64,000 nucleotides of DNA. Source: a virus. The notes beneath the pieces are model-generated. The model was not told the origin of the DNA, ran no database searches, and was given only the letters and a program-made list of their open reading frames with translations. Of the stretch, positions 1 through 9,700 are shown piece by piece. The first letter of the stretch is position 1. The number at the start of each line of letters is the position of its first letter. A program made the position numbers and the translations under genes. The DNA is taken from positions 37,524-101,523 of IMG/VR virus record IMGVR_UViG_3300028610_001072. One strand, given 5' to 3'.

Positions 1-360
1 CGATGACAAATTTGTCTCCGCCCCGGTGACTTTTTTATCACTCTTACGGTGAAACTTCTTCGATTTGTGGATAACTATGGTCAGCCCATGATGGGTATTG
101 CGGGTGTGGATATAATCTCCATCGCGCAGAATATCCAAGTATCGCAGATACTGGCGTCTGGTGATGGGCAGCTCTTTTTCAAAGGTCTTGTACGTGACTG
201 GCGTTCCACCAAGCACGTAGCCGTTGCCATTCTCTTCCTTGGTTACTTTGTCAATCAGCATACCAAACAACCAGATGGCGTTGCCCATCTTTTTCCAGTG
301 CTTCGCCTTGAATAATCCACTCCAGATTAACAAGGGAAACGAGTCATCCGTTGAGGTCAT
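1..360 (-). CDS. Helix-turn-helix phage protein, replication-initiator-like (3' end outside window)
   Basis: This reading frame starts with ATG at 360 and stays open to the left edge of the window, giving about 120 residues without a stop. A G-rich ribosome binding site (GGGGGGT) lies just upstream. The protein begins MTSTDDSFPLLIWSGLF, then has KMGNAIWLFGMLIDKVTKEE, GYVLGGTPVTYKTFEKEL and RRQYLRYLDILRDGDYIHT followed by HHGLTIVIHKSKKF. That layout resembles phage winged-helix proteins of the DnaD or replisome-organiser type, in which a helix-turn-helix is followed by a beta wing that ends near a KSKKF motif. The gene follows the SbcD-SbcC fusion by 57 bases on the same strand, which fits a DNA-metabolism operon. 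The family is recognised from memory only and the missing C-terminus prevents a firm role. A plus-strand frame over the same bases looks like a shadow. Confidence 0.7.
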   Translation of the reverse strand, partial: MTSTDDSFPLLIWSGLFKAKHWKKMGNAIWLFGMLIDKVTKEENGNGYVLGGTPVTYKTFEKELPITRRQYLRYLDILRDGDYIHTRNTHHGLTIVIHKSKKFHRKSDKKVTGAETNLSS

Positions 361-417
361 AGGGACCCCCCAAGGGGACGAGCCAGCCGGACCCACCCCC
401 ATTGTTTAAGCAGCTTA

Positions 418-3400
418 TCATAGAATCTCTACGGCTGCTCCACCATCGACGGATATTACATGGATTGTGGTGTCAGCCACTTCCTGCAATACCGGGACAT
501 GGGTGATGTAGAAGAACTGGCCGAACTCAGCTCCCAGCTTCTCAATCATGCGGCGGGCCAGCAATAGATTGGGTGGATCAAATGCCCCCCAGCCCTCGTC
601 GAATATGCAGTGATTGATTGTTACGCCGGTGGCTTCGGCCTGAATCTTTGCCATAGCCGCCCTGAGTGAATAGCCGATGGCTACCCGTTGGAAGCCGGAC
701 GCTTCGCTCAGTGGATGATTACCACGATCATCATTGAACGTGATCACGACTTCATCCTTTTCCTTCCCGTCTTGAGTATCCTTAATTGGATCGATCTTGA
801 CCCGCAATGCTGAATCGAATCCTTCATCCACACATAGGAACTCATTAGCGAATTCCGCGAAACGTGGCAGGGATTTCTCCATCAGCAAATAAGGTATCCC
901 ATCCCGGCTGACTGCGGCCAAGTAATGTACGAAAGCGTTGATCCGGGACAGCCCTGATCTGTTGGTCTCTTCCAGCCCCCCAAGGTCAGCTCGAATTCCA
1001 TCCAGTCGCTCGAGGCTCTGCTTCAGTGCTCCAATTTGACCAACCACACTATCGCGCTGAGTTTCAATACTCGTAATGTTGGTGCTCAGGCTATCCACGG
1101 AGAGCGATAGGGTAGCTGTATCCACGGCTTCACCCATCGCTGCCAACTTGGAAATTACCTGAGCGAGATCGGTGTTCAGCTTATTCAGGTTGGATTGGGC
1201 ATTCTTCAATTCGGTATCGGCCACAAGGACCTTTGCCTGAACATCATCCCAATTCTGCTCTTTCTCTTTATTGAGATCGAAGCGCAACGTCAAAATCTCG
1301 GTTTTGGCAGTGTCGTACTGGGTTTGGTTGATCTCATGGGTAGTCTGCCGGGCATTGATCTGCTCAGTCAGTTCAGTGATCTCGGTATCAACCTTAGCCT
1401 TGGCATTAGCCTGTTGCTTGATGACCCGATCATTTTCGGAATGATCAGGGGGGTTGGCTACCAAATCATCATGGGTCTGCTTTAATGTGACCATTTCAGC
1501 TTTGGCCTCGTTGGCATTCTTCAGCAGCTTGCATTCGCTCTGGATGTCCATGCCAATACAGGGGACCTCAGCGGTTAGTGCAGCGGTCTCTTCAGCCCCT
1601 ATAACAGCAAGGTTCGCCGCACTGACTTGATTCCGATGCTGCTCATCGGCGTTATTTTTCTGATTTTGAATGGCATCGATACCCCCTTGGTGATTCGTGG
1701 ATGCGGTCTGAAGGCCATTGCGTTGGGTGAGCAGGGTAGTCTGTTCGGTGCTGAACTCCTGCATCAAGTTGGCTAGCTCAGTTTGAAGTTCCTGTTGAGT
1801 ATCGTGCTTGGATTGGAGATCGGCTTGCCGCTGGATACCAGCAGTGACCTGATCCTTTTTTGATAGGATGCTGGTCAGGCTGACAATCGATGTTGAGGTT
1901 GTCCCGACTGATCCTTCGAGTTCTGCTTTCTGGGTCTCCAGTGCAGTGCGATCATCCGTGATCTTTCGAGCGTCATCTATCTTGCGCTGAGCTTTAGTCC
2001 GTTGGGTACGCAGGGTTTCGATTTGCTCAACCTTTTGATCCTTGGACTCACCGAGCTGGGTCATTGATTTCCTGATGTCGGCTTCCTGCTCCAACTCAGT
2101 TTGCAGGTTCTCCATTTTCATGGTGACATTTTCATAATCACCACGGAGAGCCTTCAACTGATTCTCAGCGGCTTTGCGCCGAAGATCAAAGGCAGTGAAG
2201 TTCATAGCTTCTTGAAGAGTTTCCTTCATCTCAGATGGTGATAGGCCACACAGGCGATCAATATCCTGCTGTGATCCAAATCGGGTTGACCGATACATAT
2301 TGTAGCTGCCTACCAGTTTCTCAAGAGATATTTGGGTTTCTTTGGAATCGCCCTCATTCATTGGTTCCCAGCTCTCACCAACTTTCTTACTGAGGGTGAT
2401 CACGCTGCTGGCTTTCTCCCCCGTCTTATCCAGCTTTAAGGTTCGACTGGCCCGGTACTGCACAGCCGTCTCGTTCTGCTCACTGGCTGTAAACCAACTC
2501 GTTACCACTGTATCTGTGCAGCCAAGCCGGACAGCCGTATTGAGCTGGCTCCCCTTGCGGAGTTTCTTCCAGTTGACAAAACGTTCCAGTTCAGCCACCT
2601 GCGATTTACCGACGTGGTTGAGGCCGGTGATGCAGATAATGCTGCCCAGCTCATCAAAGTTGATGTCCACATCGATCAGCGGCTTGAAATTCACCCCCTT
2701 GATTCGCTGGAGCTTATAGTTGACCCCCTGAAGTTGATGGAGCACATCTGGGGGAATGTTGGCGGCCACTGCCTGATTGATCTCTTTCATCAGTGGGAGA
2801 CTGGCCGCTCGATCCTCGTCCAGCTCTGACCATATTGTGAGCATGTCATCCATGCCGCCTTCGGCGTTCAGTTTTTCTGCCCGGATGCGGATTGGGTCCA
2901 CGGTATCAACCATTACCTTATGACTGTGGACTTCGCGCTTATCCAGCATTCCCTCAATCATCGGGATGTCTATCAAGCTGCGCCGCTCGCTGGCGATTTC
3001 GATCCGTACCCGGACCTTGGCATCCTTGATTGCAATTGGCTCGATGGCCTTGAATACCACATCCACCGGGTCAACATTGAGATCGCTGAAACTTTCCTTG
3101 GGAACTTCCACCGTCAACATCTGGTGGGCCACCGGGATTTCAACAGGCACATGCTGCCCGGCTACGAGGTCCCAGAGCTCGAAACTGGGGATCATCTTTT
3201 CCTGTCCGAAAGTCATGGGTGCCGGTGCGCCGCTGTAGACTATTGATCCTACGCTCTGGCGCTTATGCAGATGGCCGTACATCACAGCATCAAAGTGATC
3301 ACCTATCCAGTGCCGGTCGATGACCAGATCATTCTCAGCCGTGAGGACTTTCTCGCTATCGGCCACACCGCCGTTGACCGTGCCATGCCCTACCAAGATC

Positions 3401-3939
3401 GGTATCTTGCCATTTGCCTTGAGTTCACCGGCCTCGACAGAGATTGCCAGTAAGATAGCTTCCATCTTTTTGGTCAGCTCTGCATCAACGTTGCGGGGTT
3501 CCACTTCATCGGTCTTCGCCAGATAAAGGTATTTGGACGGATGAGGCAAGGTGAAAAATCGTACATCTGGTAATTCAGGGCTAACAAGTAGCCCCGGCTT
3601 TGAACTTATCAATAGCCGATCATGCAGTGTTGGTACATCCGTTTTTAATCGCGCCAGTAGCCCCGTCACGGCATCAACCCGGTCATAGCGGTTAGATAGG
3701 TCGTGATTGCCCGGTATTACGATTGTAGGGGCAATCTCAGCACATCTGAGTACGCTCTCACGGATAATCAGAGCTTCCTGTGGGGATATGATTCCCCGCT
3801 TCATTATCAGATCGCCAGCTATTACAATGGCTTCTGGTTTGATGTCCTCAGCCTGTGCGACTATGAAGTCGATGGCGGGACCAATTACGTCGGCCAAGGC
3901 ATCGGTAAAATGCCAGTCAGCCGTATGTAGTATTCTCAT
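418..3939 (-). CDS. SbcD-SbcC (Mre11-Rad50-like) single-chain nuclease-ATPase
   Basis: This 1173-residue protein joins two subunits that are normally separate. The N-terminal third is a calcineurin-like metallophosphoesterase of the SbcD/Mre11/T4 gp47 type, with DWH at 8-10, GD at 42-43, GNHD at 77-80, GHG at 184-186 and GHLH at 222-225. From about residue 405 it is an SbcC/Rad50/T4 gp46-type ATPase. It has Walker A GLNHVGKS (439-446), a long coiled coil, a two-cysteine apex (C794 and C803), an ABC-signature-like SGFQR segment and Walker B ending in D1114-E1115. Such complexes process double-strand DNA ends and hairpins, so replication, recombination or host DNA breakdown are likely roles. 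The start has AAGGA nine bases upstream. The fused architecture and the C-x8-C apex in place of CxxC are unusual. The family call is firm; the exact role is inferred. Confidence 0.93.
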   Translation of the reverse strand: MRILHTADWHFTDALADVIGPAIDFIVAQAEDIKPEAIVIAGDLIMKRGIISPQEALIIRESVLRCAEIAPTIVIPGNHDLSNRYDRVDAVTGLLARLKTDVPTLHDRLLISSKPGLLVSPELPDVRFFTLPHPSKYLYLAKTDEVEPRNVDAELTKKMEAILLAISVEAGELKANGKIPILVGHGTVNGGVADSEKVLTAENDLVIDRHWIGDHFDAVMYGHLHKRQSVGSIVYSGAPAPMTFGQEKMIPSFELWDLVAGQHVPVEIPVAHQMLTVEVPKESFSDLNVDPVDVVFKAIEPIAIKDAKVRVRIEIASERRSLIDIPMIEGMLDKREVHSHKVMVDTVDPIRIRAEKLNAEGGMDDMLTIWSELDEDRAASLPLMKEINQAVAANIPPDVLHQLQGVNYKLQRIKGVNFKPLIDVDINFDELGSIICITGLNHVGKSQVAELERFVNWKKLRKGSQLNTAVRLGCTDTVVTSWFTASEQNETAVQYRASRTLKLDKTGEKASSVITLSKKVGESWEPMNEGDSKETQISLEKLVGSYNMYRSTRFGSQQDIDRLCGLSPSEMKETLQEAMNFTAFDLRRKAAENQLKALRGDYENVTMKMENLQTELEQEADIRKSMTQLGESKDQKVEQIETLRTQRTKAQRKIDDARKITDDRTALETQKAELEGSVGTTSTSIVSLTSILSKKDQVTAGIQRQADLQSKHDTQQELQTELANLMQEFSTEQTTLLTQRNGLQTASTNHQGGIDAIQNQKNNADEQHRNQVSAANLAVIGAEETAALTAEVPCIGMDIQSECKLLKNANEAKAEMVTLKQTHDDLVANPPDHSENDRVIKQQANAKAKVDTEITELTEQINARQTTHEINQTQYDTAKTEILTLRFDLNKEKEQNWDDVQAKVLVADTELKNAQSNLNKLNTDLAQVISKLAAMGEAVDTATLSLSVDSLSTNITSIETQRDSVVGQIGALKQSLERLDGIRADLGGLEETNRSGLSRINAFVHYLAAVSRDGIPYLLMEKSLPRFAEFANEFLCVDEGFDSALRVKIDPIKDTQDGKEKDEVVITFNDDRGNHPLSEASGFQRVAIGYSLRAAMAKIQAEATGVTINHCIFDEGWGAFDPPNLLLARRMIEKLGAEFGQFFYITHVPVLQEVADTTIHVISVDGGAAVEIL

Positions 3940-3951
3940 GGTTCGCAGTCC

Positions 3952-5082
3952 TTAGTGTGGTAGCCCGTCGGGCTTTGGTTGGTCGTATGCCCACATCAGA
4001 TTTTTCACCTGATCCTCACCGCTTCGCTTCTCCCAGTTAGCGACTTCGATAATGAGCACTTCATCGGTCCCTTTGGCCTTGAGCTGACGCGATTCAATCA
4101 GATGCTCCATTTGCCTGAAACGGGCCGTTATGTCCATTTCCTTACATTGCAGCTCGAACTCTTTCCGCAGGTCATCAGCATTAGGTTGGGTTATATCATC
4201 ATTATTAGACTCTGGGGAGTCATCGAAATCGGCATTAATAACACCCGGCATCCCACTGGGGGGATTGTCGCCAGCGGGATAGGTCATCCCGGTTGCATGT
4301 GACCCTGCGGCAATTACCTCAGCGCGGGTTTTAGGGTCGGCGGCCAGCTCTTCTACATTCCTGTCGATCCGGGCAACCACGAAGGGCTTTTCCAGCTCTG
4401 CTTTAGTGTACCACGGCTTCAGGTTTGTGATCTGGCGGACCAGTCGATTTTTCGCGCCGGTCTCAGCTAACTGGAGACCATGCTTCCGCATCTCGATCTC
4501 TCGAGCACGGCATTTTCGCTCGATGTGTACTTTAGCTTCGGCGTCGGTGAACGGTGTTAGCTTCCGCTTGGTTTTGGGGCCGCTCCATGTACCCAGATTT
4601 TTAGCCTCATGCTGCTGGGTCAGGTTCTCAAACATCTCTTCGACGTAGGCGCGGACATCAATACTCTTGGTGCCTGATACTTCCATCTTGCTGCCATCAG
4701 GTTTTGTCACCCGCCCAACAATAAGATACTCGAAGTAGTCCCGGTCAGACCGGTCATCCTTGCGCCCGCTCTTTTCAGGAACGGAGTCAATGCCCATTGC
4801 GAACCAGAGTTTATCCAATGCGGTTTTGGTGGGCGAGAGCTTATCAACCCATGTCTTTTTGCCCCCTATTGTTACTTCGGTTCTCCCAAGGGTAAAAACT
4901 TCTTGAGCGTCGGGGTCCGAGTTGATCACTACGGTTTCGACTGTCAGCTTACTAAATCGCTGGACGCTCTCCACCATTGTTTTGGAAGGTAGTAATGGGT
5001 TGTATTTGTCGATGGGATATTTGGTATCGAAATCGCTCACTGATACAAGTGCAGTCGAGATCGATGGTGTTTCTGTTGTCAT
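3952..5082 (-). CDS. Hypothetical protein, possible recombination or annealing factor
   Basis: This 376-residue soluble protein has a good GGAG site before its ATG and ends 12 bases before the SbcD-SbcC gene, so the two are probably co-transcribed. A conserved-looking central part runs from the charged HIERKCRAREIEMRKHG into LQLAETGAKNRLVRQ and KPWYTKAELEKPFVV. This resembles phage proteins of unknown function and loosely recalls the AET-x-A helix found in Rad52/ERF-type annealing proteins. The C-terminal part holds an acidic, low-complexity linker (about residues 270-300) and a helical tail. The neighbouring nuclease makes a recombination role attractive, but no catalytic motif is visible and I do not assign a function. 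One copy of the 46-bp promoter-like repeat lies about 45 bases upstream. Confidence 0.8.
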   Translation of the reverse strand: MTTETPSISTALVSVSDFDTKYPIDKYNPLLPSKTMVESVQRFSKLTVETVVINSDPDAQEVFTLGRTEVTIGGKKTWVDKLSPTKTALDKLWFAMGIDSVPEKSGRKDDRSDRDYFEYLIVGRVTKPDGSKMEVSGTKSIDVRAYVEEMFENLTQQHEAKNLGTWSGPKTKRKLTPFTDAEAKVHIERKCRAREIEMRKHGLQLAETGAKNRLVRQITNLKPWYTKAELEKPFVVARIDRNVEELAADPKTRAEVIAAGSHATGMTYPAGDNPPSGMPGVINADFDDSPESNNDDITQPNADDLRKEFELQCKEMDITARFRQMEHLIESRQLKAKGTDEVLIIEVANWEKRSGEDQVKNLMWAYDQPKPDGLPH

Positions 5083-5124
5083 TTGATTCTCCAGACGGTT
5101 GTTATTAAATCTGTTCTAACACCC

Positions 5125-5170
5125 TATACATCCAACATTCCCAGAGCCTACAAACGAGACTGTGTGAACG
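5125..5170 (-). promoter_or_regulatory. 46-bp promoter-like repeat, copy 1
   Basis: This is one of six dispersed copies. In minus orientation it reads TTCACACAGTCTC, then TTTGTAG, six or seven variable bases, then AATGTTGGATGTATAG. The TTGTAG and TATAGG hexamers lie 18 bases apart and could be the -35 and -10 of a weak sigma70-type promoter. The CACACAGTCTC block is extra and may bind an activator or a phage factor. The copy lies between the RHH gene and the 376-residue gene that starts at 5082. Confidence 0.65.
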
Positions 5171-5190
5171 AGAATTCCCATTATAGGGAG

Positions 5191-5379
5191 CTATTGCGGT
5201 GATTTCCCCCTTAAGCTTTTCATTCGCTTGTGCTTCTGAATATGCCCCTTAACCCCCCGGCGGATTTCCGCTGAAAGAGTTCGCTCTCCCTCGGTAGCCA
5301 TCTGCCGGAGATAGGTAATATCATCATCATCAAATCTTACAGGAATGGGGGACGTTTTGGACTTTTCCACATTTGGCAT
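5191..5379 (-). CDS. Ribbon-helix-helix (Arc/CopG-like) DNA-binding protein
   Basis: This 62-residue basic protein reads SPIPVRFDDDDITYLRQMA, then ERTLSAEIRRGVKGHIQK. That is the beta strand plus two helices of a ribbon-helix-helix repressor, a fold that dimerises and inserts its strand pair into the major groove. I chose ATG 5379 because GGAGAT lies just upstream. The frame is open further up to 5514, but the extra residues would cover the promoter region and overlap the divergent J-domain gene. Its position beside the only divergent gene suggests that it regulates this intergenic region and perhaps itself. The target is unknown. Confidence 0.8.
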   Translation of the reverse strand: MPNVEKSKTSPIPVRFDDDDITYLRQMATEGERTLSAEIRRGVKGHIQKHKRMKSLRGKSPQ

Positions 5380-5412
5380 AATATCTCCATTGGTGTATAA
5401 CAGCGTATAAAA

Positions 5413-5440
5413 TCTATATACCACTCCGGTATTTATGCAA
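5413..5440 (-). promoter_or_regulatory. Candidate sigma70-type promoter for the RHH gene
   Basis: On the minus strand TTGCAT (5435-5440) and TATAGA (5413-5418) are separated by 16 bases, upstream of the GGAGAT site and ATG of the RHH gene. The AT-rich stretch from 5380 to 5468 is the only divergent intergenic region in the window and must also hold a plus-strand promoter, which I cannot place with confidence. Confidence 0.35.
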
Positions 5441-5468
5441 GCATTATTTTTATTTAATTTGATCCTCG

Positions 5469-5795
5469 ATGGAGCTGCCTGCCATATTCTCAACCCTTGA
5501 ATTATCACCAGCAATCACTACGCTCCCCCCGGATTTTAATCCCCTCGATACCGTGAAACATCTGGCTGCACTGATGGATACAGCTAAGGCTAACTATCGG
5601 CGGCTATCAATGGAATACCACCCGGATAGGGGGGGGGATATTGAGGCTATGAAGCGGTTGAATGAAGCTTATGAACAGGTACAGAAACTGCGGATCGCCC
5701 CCCGGCAGATGCCGGTTGTATCAATCGTTATCGACGCCAGTGGCATGAGTGTTCACACCGCCACATCGACCGCTACCAGCGGTTGGTCTTTCTAA
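5469..5795 (+). CDS. J-domain (DnaJ-like) co-chaperone
   Basis: This 108-residue protein contains a J domain of about 45 residues: a helix around DTAKANYRRLSMEY, the invariant HPD at 51-53, then RGGD and a second helix IEAMKRLNEAYEQVQKL. J domains stimulate ATP hydrolysis by Hsp70 (DnaK), so the protein probably recruits the host chaperone. Lambda and other phages use DnaK/DnaJ for replication-complex remodelling. The C-terminal 30 residues have no recognisable zinc or substrate-binding domain. It is the only accepted gene on the plus strand and is divergent from the RHH gene. No strong ribosome binding site is visible before ATG 5469. Confidence 0.85.
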   Translation: MELPAIFSTLELSPAITTLPPDFNPLDTVKHLAALMDTAKANYRRLSMEYHPDRGGDIEAMKRLNEAYEQVQKLRIAPRQMPVVSIVIDASGMSVHTATSTATSGWSF

Positions 5796-5802
5796 AGCAA
5801 GA

Positions 5803-5846
5803 CCCCCGACAACAGAGCATAGGGATCTCCGTCACCGGGGGCTTAT
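5803..5846. terminator. Possible hairpin between convergent genes
   Basis: CCCCCG and CGGGGG are complementary but separated by a long loop, in the gap between the J-domain gene (plus) and the 187-residue gene (minus). No clear T run follows on either strand. It is a weak candidate for a terminator of the convergent transcripts. Confidence 0.2.
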
Positions 5847-5898
5847 GGGACTCAACCAGCATACAGTTCCAAGGGCATTGCCAGCGTCCCACTTTTAA

Positions 5899-6462
5899 TT
5901 AATAGTCTTCTTCAGGCTCCGTAAACAGCCAGTCCAGTTCGTTCAGCACAAACGGTTCGAGCCGTGGTTTGTCCTCTACAAGATCGCTGGCGCTGGGGTT
6001 GTTCTTATCTCCCTTCACAACCGTTGCCGGAAGAGCACTGAGTATATCTTCAAGGCTGAATTGCAGGATGCCGGTGAGTGTGACTTCCTGCTTTAGACCC
6101 TCTTCGCTGTATTCGGTTAGCTTCAGCATCTTCTCGTCGTAATTGTCGTCACCCTTCCTAATCTCATACCCATTCGGGCCGGGTGTGCCACCCAAATCCT
6201 TGATGAATTTGCTGACGGCTTCATTATACTTCTCAACCTCAGCCTTAACCTTTCCCAGTGCCTTGGATATGCGGTAGGTCATCTTTATAGTCAGCGGCTT
6301 TTCAGCTAAATAATTCAGTGCTCCGAAACTTGTGATGAGTTGTTTTATTGTCAATACCACCTCTTCACCGCCGCTTTTTTTGGCATCCGTTTTCTCGGCT
6401 TCAATTTTTTCCTTCCGAGTAGTGGTTTTTCCGTTGGTCTCTTCTTCGCTTTTGGTCCCCAT
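5899..6462 (-). CDS. Hypothetical protein with charged N-terminus
   Basis: This 187-residue protein has a lysine- and glutamate-rich N-terminal 30 residues, then a mainly helical body (KQLITSFGALNYLAEKPLT, YRISKALGKVKAEVEKYNEAV) and an acidic C-terminus (LDWLFTEPEEDY). The layout loosely recalls small DUF1617-type phage proteins found near tail genes, but I do not rely on this. It is the last gene of the virion operon and follows a 90-residue gene. AAGGG lies upstream of the ATG. Its function is unknown. Confidence 0.7.
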   Translation of the reverse strand: MGTKSEEETNGKTTTRKEKIEAEKTDAKKSGGEEVVLTIKQLITSFGALNYLAEKPLTIKMTYRISKALGKVKAEVEKYNEAVSKFIKDLGGTPGPNGYEIRKGDDNYDEKMLKLTEYSEEGLKQEVTLTGILQFSLEDILSALPATVVKGDKNNPSASDLVEDKPRLEPFVLNELDWLFTEPEEDY

Positions 6463-6499
6463 TGGTTAGTCCCTTTTTATTCGTGTATTACTGGACGGC

Positions 6500-6772
6500 C
6501 TATCCGTTCTTTAATAATTCCGCTGCTTCTGCTATGGCTTCGCGCTCAGCCCTGTTCATGTATTCTGGTTGTGCAAATACAGCCTCCAAAAGTTCATCCT
6601 CATTTGTCACCAGTGGGTTGGCCAACATTCGAGGCATTTCAGATTTAACTAATCTTTTTTTGCACTTGTTTGCCTTACCGTCTAGGGCTAGTTGAATCCA
6701 ACTCTCCACACTAATAACCTCATGTGCCATCACTTTATAATTTAAGTCTGAAATTTTTACTATAATTTGCAT
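6500..6772 (-). CDS. Small hypothetical protein downstream of the large fibre gene
   Basis: This 90-residue protein starts MQIIVKISDLNYKV and ends in a helical tail with PEYMNRAEREAIAEAAELL. AAGGAA lies six bases before its ATG, and it begins 10 bases after the large fibre gene ends. No domain is recognised. Its place directly after a fibre gene would fit a fibre chaperone or cap, but nothing in the sequence proves that. Confidence 0.65.
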   Translation of the reverse strand: MQIIVKISDLNYKVMAHEVISVESWIQLALDGKANKCKKRLVKSEMPRMLANPLVTNEDELLEAVFAQPEYMNRAEREAIAEAAELLKNG

Positions 6773-6781
6773 TGTATTTCC

Positions 6782-9700
6782 TTACGTTGCCAAAAACCCT
6801 GAGAAAACTGTGGTTTGATTGCTTGTCACTCCAACAATATCTGATTGCGGTAATCCACCACTTTGATAAAACTCAACAAATGCTGTATCACCATCATCCA
6901 TTTCAGTGGTAACGCTAATATTGGCAGTGAATTGAGCAAGGTCTGCTGTAAAATTTGGATCAATTATCCACTGGTATCTACGTTTTGTTGTAGTAATATA
7001 GATTCTATAATTTGAAGCACCAGTATCAAGAGAATCAATACGAACAGCAGTATTAAGTTGATACTTCCCGTCAACTGGCGCAGTAAATATGTCCGTACCA
7101 TTATTATAATCACCACCTTGGTCAAATACTTCAGTATTAAATTCTACTGGATGGTATGTATTTACCGATTTATTAGAGTCTGTGACACTATTGTAGGCCA
7201 AAAACGCTGGATTTAGTGGTAGCGTCCTCTCACCATCCGTAGTTATTTGCTCAAGTAATGTTCCACCACTTGTCCTGAGTTGGAACGGGTCGTCGATCTT
7301 TAATTCAACAGCAATATATCCACCTTGGGCAACATACGGATGGTGCAAGCCCCAAGCATTACCCGGCCCCATGAACCCTTCATTTGCGCCCTCGTCTGGT
7401 ACTGTATAGCTGTTGAATGTAGCATTGTATCCATTCATAGAAACGTGGGCATTATTGGGGATGTACGGATGCGTGTGACTGTTTTTGGATGTAGAGGTAT
7501 TGGCAACAAGATCAATCTCTGTTGGCGTAGAAGCAAGCGAGTCACCAGCAATCCTCAGACTGCCAACAGAAGCCTGCCCGTTAATCGCTGCTGCGCCAGC
7601 ACAAAGGATGCTGGCAAAGTCGCCAACACCAGCCGAAGTGATCCCATAGGTCGAGGCATTTCCAACGTACAATCCACCCTTGAGCCATAAATCACCAAGA
7701 GTACCCGTAAGCTGTGCCAGAGCAGTCGTGGCGTTCATAAAAACAAAGCCACGCGCTGTACCAGATTTCATGCGGAAATACATATTATAGTCAGCAGTGT
7801 TCGTGATGTACCCGCCCCAAGTGCCGTTACCGTCGGCACTCATATGAATGGAATAATCGTCGCTATTCCAAAATCTATACCCAGCTCCGTCGGCTCCTCT
7901 GGTACGCACTTCGTTAAGGTCGTATATATCGTAACCATCCATGTCGATAGAGCCAGCCATCGTACCGCCAGATAGGGGCAGGTATCCATGATCATGATTT
8001 CCACGCGCTACTTGAGTTGACCCAGCACCTATTCCAAGACTAATAAATCCTGAACTATTCCTGCCAACCACGGCATTGATGCCAATAGCTAATGCTGAAT
8101 AAGGCCCAGTGCTACCTGCATTTCGTAATCCTATAGTATATGCGCCGCCTGTATGGGAAGTAACCTGATGACTGCTCGGGACTCTTGCATCAGATAATCT
8201 GGCGTCATCTCCCTCACAAACCTTACCTGTAGTTGAACCGAAATCCGCAGATATAGTACCGACGCCTATGATGGGACTTGGCGATGCGATAATTCCTGTC
8301 CCTGCTCCTACTGAGGTTACTGTTCCGCCACCAGCAGTTAATGAGACCCACGCTGAATCTAATAAAGCTTCTATTTTATCAGGTGTGCCAGCAGTATATC
8401 TCATCGCGCCATTAACATTCGCTCCTGCTGTGCCCCCTAATATAAGGTGCCGAGTAACATATAAGTCCTCTTGGAAAAGTGAATCGCCTCGGAATGTTTT
8501 GATCGCCCAATTATCCCCTGAAGCACCAGCCGCTATTGGAGCATCAGCATATACCGCAACATTCTCTCCTGACCCAGAGTTTAGCGAATGAAACCACCCA
8601 CCATATCCATGCGAGGTTGAACTATTATTTTGAATGGTAGATGAGCCATAGAATGCGTATCTCCACTTCGCATAATTGTCCAGATCGGCACTACTGTAAG
8701 AAGCACTCACTACCGTTGTTGACCCAGTTGTATTTGTAAAGGCATTACTAAAGACCGCTGTATTACCTCGGGTGGCATTGTAAGCATATATATACCCCCC
8801 ATAAATATTCGTGTAATGGTTGGCATCAAGAGGATTACGAATTTTCATACCAGAGTTTCCACTGCCCTCAATGTTTTCATCAATTATAACCACTTCCCCA
8901 TCGTCATCGTAAAAGATAAGATTATTACCTGCGCCCCCCATTTCAATCCTCTGAAGAGAGGCGGCGGTCTTAAATATCCCCCCCTGAATAACATTACTCG
9001 CTGTTGCTATGAAGGTCCCGTCCAGTGTGAAGTCACCCTTCATGTAGAACTCGTCGTCTGCCCCTTCACTTGTGTTCGGATGATTATTCCAGTTGATAAA
9101 GCTGGTACTATTCCCGAGAAACATGCGCGGATCGCTGGGGTAAAATACTTCAAATCCTGAACCGAGTGTGGTTATGAGAGCTGCGTTGGTGTTGTTTAGT
9201 GACATTCCTATCGGTGGAGAACCTGAAACGCTTGCCATATAACCAGTATTTATTGTCCAGCCAGTCGGACCGCCTATATATCCTGTGTCAGCCGTGAGAT
9301 CGCCGCGAATTATCAATCCATCCGTGGGATTGTATTTCAGATACTTGGTTGATTCCCCGATGGCGATCCCATACCTAACATTGGTTTCCCCTAAAAATCC
9401 CTTGGTATTACCAATTCGGACCCGAGTGGTCAGGACTGACTGTGGCGCACCGGCATGAGTGAAAATATCTATGTAGGGAGCATTGGTCCGATCCGCCGTC
9501 AGGATGATTCCACCTTGTCCCGATATTCCATAATCTGCAATGGCCGTGCCAATGGTGAATGTGTGCGCTGCCCCAGCTACCCACGTTGCGGTATAGTTGT
9601 AATGGGTGCCGCCTGTTAATGTCCCAGCCCCCGGTGTGAACCAGACTTCATTTGTCCCGTCATCCATAACGCAGAATGATGCCGATCCCAATGGGTTGCT

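Noticed and set aside
49-315. Plus-strand frame of 88 residues at the left edge
   Set aside because: The minus strand has an uninterrupted coding-like frame over the same bases with a good start and a recognisable winged-helix pattern; the plus-strand frame looks like its shadow.
5380-5514. Longer start for the RHH gene
   Set aside because: The extra 45 codons cross the divergent promoter region and overlap the J-domain gene, while ATG 5379 has a clear GGAGAT.
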